Assembly (NCBI GenBank): GCA_017655985.1
Contig: JACJVS010000005.1
Coordinates: forward strand, 806,001 to 870,000
DNA: 64,000 nucleotides
Reading direction: 5' to 3'
Source: Incumbomyces delicatus
Lineage: Eukaryota; Ascomycota; Eurotiomycetes; Chaetothyriales; Trichomeriaceae
Shown: positions 39,845 to 49,174 of the stretch, piece after piece
Layout: every line of letters starts with the position of its first letter
How positions within the stretch are numbered: position 1 is the first letter of the stretch
Program-made: the position numbers and the translations under genes
Notes under the pieces: model-generated
The model's database searches: none
What the model was told of the DNA's origin: nothing
The model's input: only the letters and a program-made list of their open reading frames with translations

Positions 39845-40272
39845 TAAGGCTAGCTAGGCTAGCCAAGGCTAGGCCAGCTAAGGAGGGGCTAGGCCAATTA
39901 GGGCAGCTTACCAAGTCAGTCCGCATATGCGGACTAAAGTCCCGACGATCGGGAATGACTTATAGTAGATTAGTAAGCATATGACCATCGCCTTAGCTAA
40001 ATACCCACATATACGGTGGTAATTGGTCATCACGTAGGCAGACGCCTATGGGTGGCGCTAGCGCCTAGAGAGGGGCGCTGTTGCCTAGATGGTTGCCTTC
40101 GCCACCACTAGGCAACAGCCTATTACGGGGGCCTATAGGCGCCTAACGGCCTTAGACTACGGGCTATATAGACGTCGTCCCTCGCTCTCTAAGTAGATAG
40201 AGATCTAAGCTTCACATTCATCTCTGACCATCATCACATATCCTTCACCCCTCACCCCATATAACCTTTACA
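39845..40272 (+). repeat. Family D 5' LTR, main part (first 10 bp lie at 32,299-32,308)
   Basis: It continues the LTR begun at 32,299 and ends CCTTTACA. Compared with the 3' LTR it carries a dozen or so G-to-A and C-to-T changes (for example GCATATGCGG against GCATGTGCGG), which looks like light RIP or leakage from the inserted family C element. Total length is 438 bp, equal to the 3' LTR. Confidence 0.85.
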
Positions 40273-40298
40273 GGTTATGAGCCCGGGTTCGCGCTAAG
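40273..40298 (+). promoter_or_regulatory. Primer-binding site matching the anticodon arm of initiator tRNA-Met
   Basis: It begins directly after the LTR with GGTTATGAGCCC. This is complementary to GGGCTCATAACC, the anticodon stem-loop (anticodon CAT) of eukaryotic initiator tRNA-Met, not to a tRNA 3' end. The adjoining GCGC can pair with the D-stem side. Priming by an internal half-tRNA is established for copia and related elements, which supports the copia assignment of this gag. Confidence 0.75.
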
Positions 40299-40308
40299 AC
40301 GACATCAG

Positions 40309-40481
40309 CCAATCAGAGGCCCTGACTCCAGCCAATCAGAGACCAGCATTCCAGCCAATCAGAGACCAGTATTCTAGCCAATCAGAGACTAGCATTTTCA
40401 GCTAATCAGAGGTCTTGATTTCCAGCCAATCAGAGGTTATTATTTCAGCCAATCGGAGACCCTCATTTCAGCCAATCAGAG
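40309..40481 (+). promoter_or_regulatory. Array of eight CCAAT-box units, 23-24 bp apart
   Basis: Seven CCAATC(A/G)GAG motifs start at 40,309, 40,332, 40,355, 40,378, 40,426, 40,449 and 40,472. An eighth unit at 40,402 reads CTAATCAGAG. CCAATCA is the consensus of the fungal CCAAT-binding (HAP/NF-Y) complex. The array lies between the primer-binding site and gag and is followed by a TATA-like site, so it may form an internal promoter. Binding is inferred. Confidence 0.7.
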
Positions 40482-40518
40482 TGAGTTTACCCCTGGAATA
40501 GCTAATGTTTAGCTTCCC

Positions 40519-40526
40519 TTTATAAG
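40519..40526 (+). promoter_or_regulatory. TATA-like site upstream of family D gag
   Basis: TTTATAAG lies about 40 bp before the gag ATG and just after the CCAAT array. The spacing would suit initiation very close to the start codon. It could also be a chance AT run. Confidence 0.35.
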
Positions 40527-40561
40527 CTATCTCGTCAACTATAGCTTATAATTGTATCACA

Positions 40562-41581
40562 ATGGAGTTAAATAGCGCCCCCCGATTCGCTAAGCTTAGG
40601 GGGTCAGCTAATTGGGATATCTGGGCCCTACGGGCTGAATCCTACCTCTGCGAGAAGGGGTATATTCAGGCCCTCAGTCCCCTAGAGGGGGCCCCAGCAA
40701 CCCCGGAGAATATAGGCGACGAGCGCCTAAGTCAGCTATCTCCGGAGGACCAGCAGACCTATAAGAACGACTGGAACAATTATCAGCGCTGGACCGCTTA
40801 TATAGCGGAATACAACGAATTAGCGGCTAAAGGCGCCGCTATATTACGCCTATTACTGGAAGACGGACCCCTACTGCAGACGCGCTATATCAGCGGCGTC
40901 GGACCCCTCTGGCAGACGCTCAAAGACCTCTACGAACCTAAGGGGTTTACCAGCGAGTTCCTCATCAGCAAGCAACTATTCTCCACCACTCTAGCCAATT
41001 GCAACCAAGAGATGGAGACCTATCTTACCAGAATCAAGAGGCTGACGGACGAGCTAAAGGCCCGAAATTTAGCTATACCAGACAAGGTAATAGCGGCCTA
41101 CGCACTCAACAATTTGACCAGCGACTATGAATCGGCAGTGGCCATTATCAGCCAGTCATTTAGGGGCCAGCCGGGAGGAGCTATTGATCTTTTAGCGCTG
41201 TTCAACCAGTTGGTTGACGAATCAAGGCGTCTAAAAGAAAGGGGGCCCAGAGACCACGAAATGGCCTTACCCACAGGGCATACCCCTCAGAATAGGGGTA
41301 ATAGGGGCCAAAATAGGGGCCAGAGGAGCCAGAACGGCCAAGACGGCCAAGACGGCCAAAACGAGCGAACAACTGGTCGCCAACAAGGAAAATGTCATCA
41401 CTGCGGAAAATTTGGGCACTTCAAGAGAGAGTGCTGGGCATTGTACCCCTATTTAAGGCCTAGAGAGGCCGAATCGACATCAGGGGAGTCCGAAGAGGAC
41501 GACGCCGACGATAGTAAGCAGTACGACGCTTATATCGCGGAAGAAGACGAGGAAATAGCCTTATTCAGCTATAGGCTATAG
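40562..41581 (+). CDS. Copia-type Gag protein with zinc knuckle, intact ORF (family D)
   Basis: A 339-aa frame with no stop or frameshift, starting in the context CACAATGGAG. The N-terminal half resembles the UBN2/copia gag domain: KLRGSANWDIWALRAESYL near residues 12-30, and LWQTLKDLYEPKG near 115-127. Residues about 240-270 are rich in Gly, Gln, Asn and Arg. A CCHC zinc knuckle (CHHCGKFGHFKREC, spacing C-x2-C-x4-H-x4-C) lies near 278-291, followed by an acidic tail. It would form the particle that packages element RNA. Base use is GC-richer than the surrounding RIP DNA, so it probably escaped RIP as a low-copy or recent sequence. No protease, integrase or RT follows. Whether it is expressed is unknown. 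Confidence 0.8.
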   Translation: MELNSAPRFAKLRGSANWDIWALRAESYLCEKGYIQALSPLEGAPATPENIGDERLSQLSPEDQQTYKNDWNNYQRWTAYIAEYNELAAKGAAILRLLLEDGPLLQTRYISGVGPLWQTLKDLYEPKGFTSEFLISKQLFSTTLANCNQEMETYLTRIKRLTDELKARNLAIPDKVIAAYALNNLTSDYESAVAIISQSFRGQPGGAIDLLALFNQLVDESRRLKERGPRDHEMALPTGHTPQNRGNRGQNRGQRSQNGQDGQDGQNERTTGRQQGKCHHCGKFGHFKRECWALYPYLRPREAESTSGESEEDDADDSKQYDAYIAEEDEEIALFSYRL

Positions 41582-42130
41582 TGATGGCTCCTAGAGCGGG
41601 AGACCAAGCAGCCCTGGCCTTAGAGAAGGACCAGAGGCCAGAATCACCCCTAGAGGGGGTGAAGTACCCCTAGAGGGGGAGAAGTACCCTAAGATAAGGG
41701 GTAGAGTGCCCCTAAGGGGGGACAGCTTTTCGGAATATAGCGCCTATGATAGGGCTATATTGATGGCCTCCGAGGTGGAGGACCATGGGGCCCTGGCCTT
41801 AGAGAAGGACCAGAGGTCAGAATCACCCCTAGAGGGGGTGAAGTACCCCTAGTAGAGGGGTAATAGACCCTCATTAAGGGGGGGTAGTAGGATCTAGCCT
41901 TAGAGAAGGCTAGAGGCCTAGAAGAGAGTGGAAAAACAGAGCCACCCGTAGAGGCTGAAAGAATAGTCTACTACTACTACTAACGGAGAAGAGAGGGGCT
42001 GACTTACCACCGTATAGACCCCCGTAGAGGGGGGTCAAGTGGCCCTAGCCTTATAGAAGGCTAGAGGCTAAGACCGTCCCGATGAGGGGGGGGTATTTAG
42101 TATAGCACCTTAGAGAGGGCTATACAGCTT

Positions 42131-42526
42131 CGGCACTGGTCTTAGAGGAAGGCCAGGGGCCTAGATTACCTCTAGAAGAGAGGTAATATCCCCCGTAGAG
42201 GGGCACCAATCGGCACTGGTCTCAGAGGAAGGCCAGGGGCCTAGATTACCTCTAGAAGAGAGGTAATATCCCCCGTAGAGGGGCACCAGTCGGCACTGGC
42301 CTCAGAGGAAGGCCAGGGGCCTAGATTACCTCTAGAAGAGAGGTAATATCCCCCGCAGAGGGGCACCAGTCGGCACTAGCCTTAGGGAAGGCTAGGGGCC
42401 TAGATCACCCTAGAGAGGGGTGATAGACCCCCGAAAAGGGGGACCAGTCGGCACTGGCCTTAGAAGGGGGCCAGGGGCCTAGATCGCCCCGAAGAGAGGG
42501 TGAAGAATAGGCGTTCGACGACCGAG
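42131..42526 (+). repeat. Five tandem copies of an 80-bp repeat
   Basis: Units begin with CGGCACTGG or CGGCACTAG at 42,131, 42,211, 42,291, 42,371 and 42,449. The period is exactly 80 bp for the first three intervals and 78 bp for the last. The first three copies are nearly identical; the last two diverge. Each unit holds two or three hairpins. Confidence 0.85.
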
Positions 42527-42599
42527 AGAGTTCCTATTTAGGAACGGTCTCGTAGCCTAGGATCTACTGACCAACTGGCTAACGAGCTCATAGAGCCAA

Positions 42600-42780
42600 T
42601 ATCAGCGGCAGGGCAGTAAGAAGAAGGGTCTATAGCTGGTAAGGGCTATATAGACCGGGGGTGCCTTTATACAGCCGAGAGGGGCTGTATAGGTTAGAGG
42701 TGCCTATATATAGCCGAGAGAGGCTGTATAGACTAGGAGAGCCTATATTAGCCGGTAGGGGCTATATAGAGCTAGGATTT
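42600..42780 (+). repeat. About four tandem 38-48-bp hairpin units ahead of the 3' LTR
   Basis: Units of the form TATAGCC-gagag-GGCTGTATA recur four times with linkers such as AGGTGCC or GAGAGCC. They form the distal part of the hairpin-rich tail. Confidence 0.6.
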
Positions 42781-42834
42781 ACCTTATTAGAAGGCGTCCA
42801 TTCATTTTACCACCGTATAGTCGGTACGGGGGTG

Positions 42835-43272
42835 TGTGGAGAGCCAAGGCTAGCTAGGCTAGCCAAGGCTAGGCCAGCCAAGGAGGGGCTAGGCCAATTG
42901 GGGCAGCTTACCAAGTCAGTCCGCATGTGCGGACTAAAGTCCCGACGATCGGGAATGACTCATAGTGGATTGGTAAGCATATGACCATCGCCTTGGCCAA
43001 ATACCCACATATACGGTGGTAATTGGTCATCACGTAGGCAGACGCCTATGGGTGGCGCTGGCGCCTAGAGAGGGGCGCTGTTGCCTAGATGGTTGCCTTC
43101 GCCACCACTAGGCAACAGCCTATTACGGGGGCCTATAGGCGCCTAACGGCCTTAGACTACGGGCTATATAGACGTCGTCCCTCGCTCTCTAAGTAGATAG
43201 AGATCTAAGCTTCACATTCATCTCTGACTATTATCACATATCCTTTACCCCTCACCCTATATAACCTTTACA
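42835..43272 (+). repeat. Family D 3' LTR
   Basis: It starts TGTGGAGAGCC and ends CCTTTACA; 438 bp. It is followed by ATTAA, the target duplication. A short G run (ACGGGGGTG) precedes it and may act as the polypurine tract. Confidence 0.9.
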
Positions 43273-46200
43273 ATTAATATCTATAGCTTCCTATAAGGTT
43301 TATACTTAGAAGCTTTAGTTCTAGTATATATATCGTAATTATTAATATAATCGCGAATATCTTACTATATCCTCTTCTATTCCTAGTTTCTAGAAATTAG
43401 CTCTATGGTTTTTACGATTCTAAAGTATTTAGTAGTTCGATCGTTATAATAGCTGCGAATTACCTTTACTTTTTATTCCTTAGTTAGCTAATCTAATTTT
43501 ATTCTGGCTATATTAATTTATTTCGAGTAAACTAAATGTTTTTCTCGCTTTTAAAGTAATATACTCTGTTCGACCTTTTTAGCGTTCTTTCTATAATCTA
43601 GTCTTCGGCTAAGAGCATTAGCCCTTATATTCTCTTTACCTTTAACGTATACAATATAAAACTTAATAAATGCTATTATCTCTGCTTATCGAACCTATCT
43701 TTTATTTAGTTTTTTAGTCGTAGTTCAATGTATAAGGTTTAGATAATTAGAGTAGACAGTAGTCTTATACTTTAATCCTTCTAAGTATACGTTCTATTCT
43801 TTAAATAAATCTATAATAGCTAAGAGTTCTATATTATAGATCTTATAGTTCTTCTCTAGTACGGTTATTTTTCGAGAATAATAAGCTACTGATCGCAGTT
43901 TATTATCTTAATCTAATTAACTTAGTACGCTAGCGATAGTATATCTTAAAGTATTAGTTTTAATAGTAATCTTCTTCTCTAGATTAAAGCTTATTAGTAT
44001 AGGTATATAAGTAAATAGATTCTTAAGTTTCTTAAATATAGCCTTTACTTTCTCTTCTATTACGAAAGCGAGTTCCTTCTTTATAAGTACTATAAGTGGT
44101 AATACGACTCTTAAGTAGTCTTTAATAAAACGTCGATAATAATTTACTAATTCTAAAAAACTCTATAGTTCTTTAGATTTATTAATTATAGCTATTTTAT
44201 AATTAATTTAATTTTCGTAGAGTCTAGTCGTATACTATAACTTCCTACGATCGACTCTAAAAAAGATACTTCGTCCTTAAAGAACTTATATTTATTAAGG
44301 CGTAGTCGTAGCTTCTTTTCTTATAATCGATTTATTATCTACTTTACGTCTTTTACGTATTGTTTTCTTATCTTCGAGAAGATAAGTATATCGTCTAAGT
44401 AGGCGATTATAAATAGATCTAACTCTTTAGATAAGATATCGTTAATGAGTATCTAGTATAACGCTAGTGCGTTCGTAAGTCTAAACGGTATAATACAGTA
44501 CTTATATAGCCTATAGCGTATACTAAATACTGTTTTTTCTTCTTCGTCCTTCTTTATTCGAATAAGATTATAGGCCCTTCGTAAGTTAAGTACAGTAAAC
44601 TACTTAGCTCCTTATAGTCGATCTTACAGTTTCGAGATAAGTAGTAATAGATAATCGTTCTTTTTAATTATCTTATTAAGTTATTAATAATTAATATATA
44701 ATCTTAACGTTCTATCCTTCTTTAGTATAAAGAGAATAGAAAATTCCTACGACGAGATAGATTTTCTAATAAACTCCTTTTTTAAGTTTTTATTAAGGTA
44801 CTTCTAGAGCTCTTACTCCTAATATCGCGAGATCGAGTAAATTCGCGTCTTAATAGATTTTAATTCGGGTTCTAGGAATATCTTATAATCCTATATCTAA
44901 TATTTAGATAGTGCCCCTATTATAAGATCGTTCTCGAAAAGTCTCTTAAATTCTCGATATTTTATCGAAATTCCGCTTTTATCCTTAACTTCTTTACTTA
45001 TCTAATTAAGTTGTTTTATAGTGAACGTTCTATAGGTTAGCCTTATCTATATAGTACTTTAAAACTATTCGATTATATTTAGAAGTCTCTATATAAGTTA
45101 TCGTTTTAATATATTCACTAGATAATTAGTCTAGACTAGCTAGTTTAGTTCTAGAAAGTATTTAAACCCTAGTCTCTCGATAATATCTATATTAAGAAAC
45201 TATATTTTCCCTTAATATTTTATTCGTACCGATCTAAGTTTCTTATTAATCTCGATATATCCTTAATCGCTTATTTTAATTAAGTATAATTCTTGTTTAA
45301 GCCTTTTTTCGTTTTATTGTATTCGATATATAAACGCCTTCGAGACTAAACTAGTATTTACTTCTATATTAAGTAATGCTCTAGCTCGATATTTATTAAT
45401 GTATATATATATTATTAAGAGCTCCTAAATCGCTCTCTTCGATTCTACGGGTTTCTTACCCTTCTTCGCCTCTCTAGCCGTCGACTTATAGGCATTAGCG
45501 CACGTTCTAGTAGTACGGTTAGCGCTTCGATATCGCTCTCCTCGAGTATTAGTCTCGAGCCTAGAGTAAACCCCTCTAGCCCTAACTCTGTCTTCGTAAT
45601 CGATATTACCGGCGCTAATCCCTTTTATAGAGAGAACCCCTCGCCCTATAAGAGAGTATCCCTTAGGCCGGGTACCGCGGCTCTTCTAGCTCGCGTCGTC
45701 TTCTCGTATATCGGTAGCCTCTAGGGTGTCGTCTTCTAGTACGACGGTAGACTAGGTTCTCTATAACCCCCTAGTTATCCCTCCGTCGCCGGGATAACGA
45801 TCTTTTAGTTTTTTAAAGATTCCTGTTCGGAGTCTTCGTCTAAGGTGTCTATCCTAGATTCTGCTGTAAAAACGCTGTCTAAGCGTGTTACGGTAATCGA
45901 TAAGGTTAGAAAGTATCGTCGCGTTACTATATCTCGTATTCTATCGTAATAGCCCTAGTAATAATAGAGTCTAGGCTTATACGATCTCTTAGTATATACT
46001 CTTAGAATAATCTTCGTAGTCTCTTATTAATTTACCTCTAGATGATTATAGTAGCGGTGTAAGTACTGCGTATTCTATTCTATACAGTTATCCTTACGAT
46101 AATGGTTTATATACTATCGCCTTATTTAAATAACGACCTCGTACGAGGTTATAGAGGTGATCTCCGTATATAGGTTTAGTCGCTTTTCTGCTTCTAACAG

Positions 46201-47207
46201 AGTTCTTATATATCGTCTTAGTATACTCTTTACTCGGCCGTATTTAGGTACCGTAAAGTATATTCTTAATAACGCCTTATCGAATCTTACATCGATATAC
46301 ACTGACTGCCCTTTAGATGGTATGATCTAATCGTAGATTCGATAGACTAAAAGATTATAAATATATGCGAGTGCTTTATACGGGAATCGTATCTCTCTAA
46401 AACAGTTCTAACAGTACTACTTATTAGTTCGTATCGTAATTCGGTCCGTCTCCGTCTATAATTTAATACTAGTTTAGTTGTTATTCTATTAATGTAGGGA
46501 TCGAGAGGTATTCGAAGTACCGACTAACCTAAGTAGCTCTTCTTCGGTATTCTCGATTATCTCTACACCGACCCCTTATTGTACCTCTATAATGGTCTTT
46601 TTCTAAGTCTTAGCCTTATCTAAGGTAGACGACTCCCGTTTATAGAGAGGTACTCTAAGGGTCTCTACGAGGTGCCCTATACCATCTATAATCTTATTAA
46701 GTCGTGGTAGCGATACGAAATGATATACCGCGTTAGCCTTAATAATAGCTTTTTAATTCTAAAGCATTATTTATCGGATTATATACGCTCTCGTAACTAA
46801 GAGCTAAACTTAACTACTTTTTAGTAATTCTAAAAAGAAAATACTTTCTTTTATAACTAGTTTACTAATTAAGATACTAGCTTAAAACTTTAATTCCTAC
46901 TAGATAATACTATAAAGAATATATAATATAAGTTATAGCGTTATACGACTATTTATAAAAGAGTTATTAAGTAATTAAGAAAAATAATACTAAGCATTAA
47001 AAGTAAGAATTACTCTATTAGTACTAGCTTATTCTTAAATATAAATATTTTAAAGGATATACTAATCTATTAATAACTCGCTTAATACTATAGTAATAAA
47101 TATAAAATTAAAACTGGATATATATACGCTATAATACTAGTAGATTCTAAATTTATAGACGATTAGCTCTATTATTTAACTAGTTATTAGTAAAATTACT
47201 AACTCTC

Positions 47208-47254
47208 TATTATAAGGCTGTCTGCTCCTCGTTCTAGTAATAGTATAAGGAAAC
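47208..47254 (-). repeat. Family A LTR fragment, copy 4 (first 47 bp only)
   Basis: It reads TATTATAAGGCTGTCTGC and stops at GGAAAC, where a plus-oriented family A LTR begins. The rest of this copy is not found to the right. Confidence 0.65.
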
Positions 47255-48707
47255 TGTTACGAAGTGACTATATAAGTATTCGCTATCTATATACAGAGAT
47301 AGAAGGTTATGCGAGGAAGGCTCGGCGCATATAGAGAAGGCCATATATGATCGCCGAAATAGGAAACTACGGAATAGTAAAATAGTAGAATAGTAGAATA
47401 GAGAGTTTTATATTATTCTAATAATTTAACATACCGAAGGAAACTTTCTTTTTAGAAAATCTAGTAAAGGTATATAAGAATACGACTTTTCTATATACTT
47501 TTATAGTCTTCGTAGTTAATCTAAGTTATACTAGTACTCTTATCTACGTATACTAGTACCTTAATTTATAGATACTTTATTCTAATAGATTATCTAAGAA
47601 AACCTTTAAGGTTTCTATTATAAGACTGTTTATCTCTCGTTCTAGTAATGGTATAAGGGAACCTTAAAGGTTTCCTTAACTATCTATTAGGATAATATAT
47701 CTATAAGTCAAGATACTTATAGTACGTAGATAAGAGTGCTAGTATAACTTAGATTAACTATAAAGACTATAAAAGTATATAGGGAAATCGTAAATATATA
47801 TACTTATTACTAGATATTCTAAAGAGGAAGTCTTCCTTTAGTATATTAGTACGTTAGTATATTAGTACGTCTAAGTTCTAACGTACTATAGTATCGACGT
47901 ACTAATCCTTTCTATTTTAAAAATTATATATAACCCTCTTATATACTTCCCGCGTAACCTTTCGTACTTTCTCTATAAAGCGTAATTATCTCGTAGCTAC
48001 TTCGTAATACTTTTTCTTCTTAGCTATTTACGTCCTCGTAATAGCCTCTTAAAAGATTAGTATTCTCTATAGTTCTTCTTTCTAAGTATTATTCTACTTA
48101 TTATATCTTTAGTTCGTAAACGTTTAACTAAATCTTTAATTTCTCGAACGCTTTATAATCTTAAACTATTTAATTCTCTTTATTCTAAAGATAACGTCGT
48201 AATAGTAGCTTATACTTAGTATATATAGTACGACGTAGTATACTATTACGATAGATCTTAGTTAGTAAAGTATAAGACTATCTATCTCTCGTTCTAGTCA
48301 TAATATAAGAGAATCTTAAAGGTTTTCTTAACTATCTATTAGAATAATATATCTATAAGTCGAGATACTTATAGTACGCAGATAAGGGTACTAGTATAAC
48401 TTAGATTAACTATAGAGACTATAAAAGTATATAGAAAATCGTAAATATATATACTCATTACTAGATATTCTAAAGAGGAAGTCTTCCTTTAGTATATTAG
48501 TACGTCAGTATATTAGTACGCCTAAGTTTTAACGTACTATAGTACCGACGTACTAATCCTTTCTATTTCGAAGATCATATATAACCCCTTTATATACCCC
48601 TCGCGTAACCTTTCGTACTTCCTCTACGAAGCGTAATCACCTCGTAACCACTTCGTAACAGTTTCCTTATACTATTACTAGAACGAGAGATAGATAGTCT
48701 TAAAATA
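47255..48707 (+). repeat. Family A LTR, plus orientation, interrupted (47,255-47,615 and 48,666-48,707)
   Basis: It starts TGTTACGAAG. It breaks at GTTTC (47,611-47,615) and resumes at CTTATACTATTAC after GTTTC (48,661-48,665), so the sequence between is a nested insertion with TSD GTTTC. Its end adjoins plus-strand gag. Confidence 0.7.
47616..48660 (-). mobile_element. Internally deleted family A element nested in a family A LTR, TSD GTTTC
   Basis: Two minus-oriented LTRs (47,616-48,009 and 48,271-48,660) flank only about 260 bp of internal DNA. That DNA corresponds to the polypurine-tract side and the start of the antisense accessory ORF. The GTTTC duplication flanks the unit. The right LTR lacks a few bases at its left end, consistent with a deletion junction. 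Confidence 0.7.
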
Positions 48708-48711
48708 TTTT

Positions 48712-49169
48712 TGTGGAGAGCCAAGGCTAGCTAGGCTAGCTAGGGCTAGGCCAGCCAAGAAGGGGCTAGGCCAATTGGGGCAGCTTACCAAGTCAGTCCG
48801 CATGTGCGGACCAAAGTCCCGACGATCGGGAATGACTCATAGTGGATTGGTAAGCATATGACCATCGCCTTGGCCAAATACCCACATATACGGTGGTAAT
48901 TGGTCATCACGTAGGCAGACGCCTATGGGTGGCGCTGGCGCCTGGAGGGTGGCGCTGGCGCCTAGAGAGGGGCGCTGTTGCCTAGATGGTTGCCTTCGCC
49001 ACCACTAGGCAACAGCCTATTACGGGGGCCTATGAGCGCCTAACGGCCTTAGACTACGGGCTATATAGACGCCGTCTCTCGCCCTCTAAGTAGATAGAGA
49101 TCTAAGCTTCACATTCATCTCTGACCATCATTACATATCCTTTACCCCTCACCCCATATAACCTTCACA
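48712..49169 (+). mobile_element. Solo LTR of family D (plus orientation), TSD ATTTT
   Basis: It starts TGTGGAGAGCC and ends CCTTCACA. ATTTT at 48,707-48,711 and 49,170-49,174 is the target duplication. The uninterrupted site is seen in the paralogous family A copies at about 52,505 and 55,356 (AATATTTTAAC). At 458 bp it is 20 bp longer than the other plus copies because of a GGTGGCGCTGGCGCCTGGAG-type internal duplication. Almost no RIP is seen. Confidence 0.9.
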
Positions 49170-49174
49170 ATTTT

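Larger units (their letters stand above)
41582..42834 (+). other. Family D hairpin-rich non-coding tail between gag and the 3' LTR
   Basis: No pol frame is present. The sequence is built of short GC-rich inverted repeats with 4-6 nt loops, such as CCCCTAGAGGGG, CTGGCCTTAGAGAAGGACCAG-like units and TACAGCC-gagag-GGCTGTA (near 42,670). Similar units recur dozens of times with small changes. A transcript would fold into a long row of stem-loops. Apparent ORFs here (42,661-42,984) just read the repeats and run into the LTR. Confidence 0.75.
32299..43272 (+). mobile_element. Family D copia-type, gag-only LTR retrotransposon (3.4 kb without its nested insert), TSD ATTAA
   Basis: The target duplication ATTAA is at 32,294-32,298 and 43,273-43,277. 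The element has two 438-bp LTRs, a primer-binding site right after the 5' LTR, a CCAAT array, one intact gag ORF, a hairpin-rich tail and the 3' LTR. No protease, integrase or RT frame is present, so it is non-autonomous (TR-GAG-like). Its 5' LTR is split after 10 bp by the family C element; LTR sequence resumes at 39,845. Excluding that insert and its duplicated AGAGC leaves about 3.44 kb. It is inserted in family A copy 3. Confidence 0.85.
30533..47207 (-). mobile_element. Family A Ty3/Gypsy internal region, copy 3, most complete, split by family D/C insertions
   Basis: About 5.7 kb of body remains once the insertion at 32,299-43,272 is removed. Minus-strand RT lies near 44,370-44,740 and keeps an intact YLDD motif near 44,395. 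A zinc-knuckle remnant is near 45,490. From about 46,000 to 46,780 the reverse complement matches plus-strand gag sequence at about 54,060-54,950, showing that the minus and plus pieces belong to one family. At 46,780-47,207 the similarity fades. It is cut at 47,208 by another LTR start. Confidence 0.7.

Noticed and set aside
42131..42526. Regular direct repeats that could suggest a CRISPR-like array
   Set aside because: Eukaryotic context, no unique spacers between conserved repeats and no cas-like genes; this is an ordinary tandem repeat of hairpin units.
42661..42984. 107-codon ORF with repeated LYSREG-type peptides
   Set aside because: It merely translates tandem hairpin repeats and runs on into the 3' LTR; not a credible protein gene.
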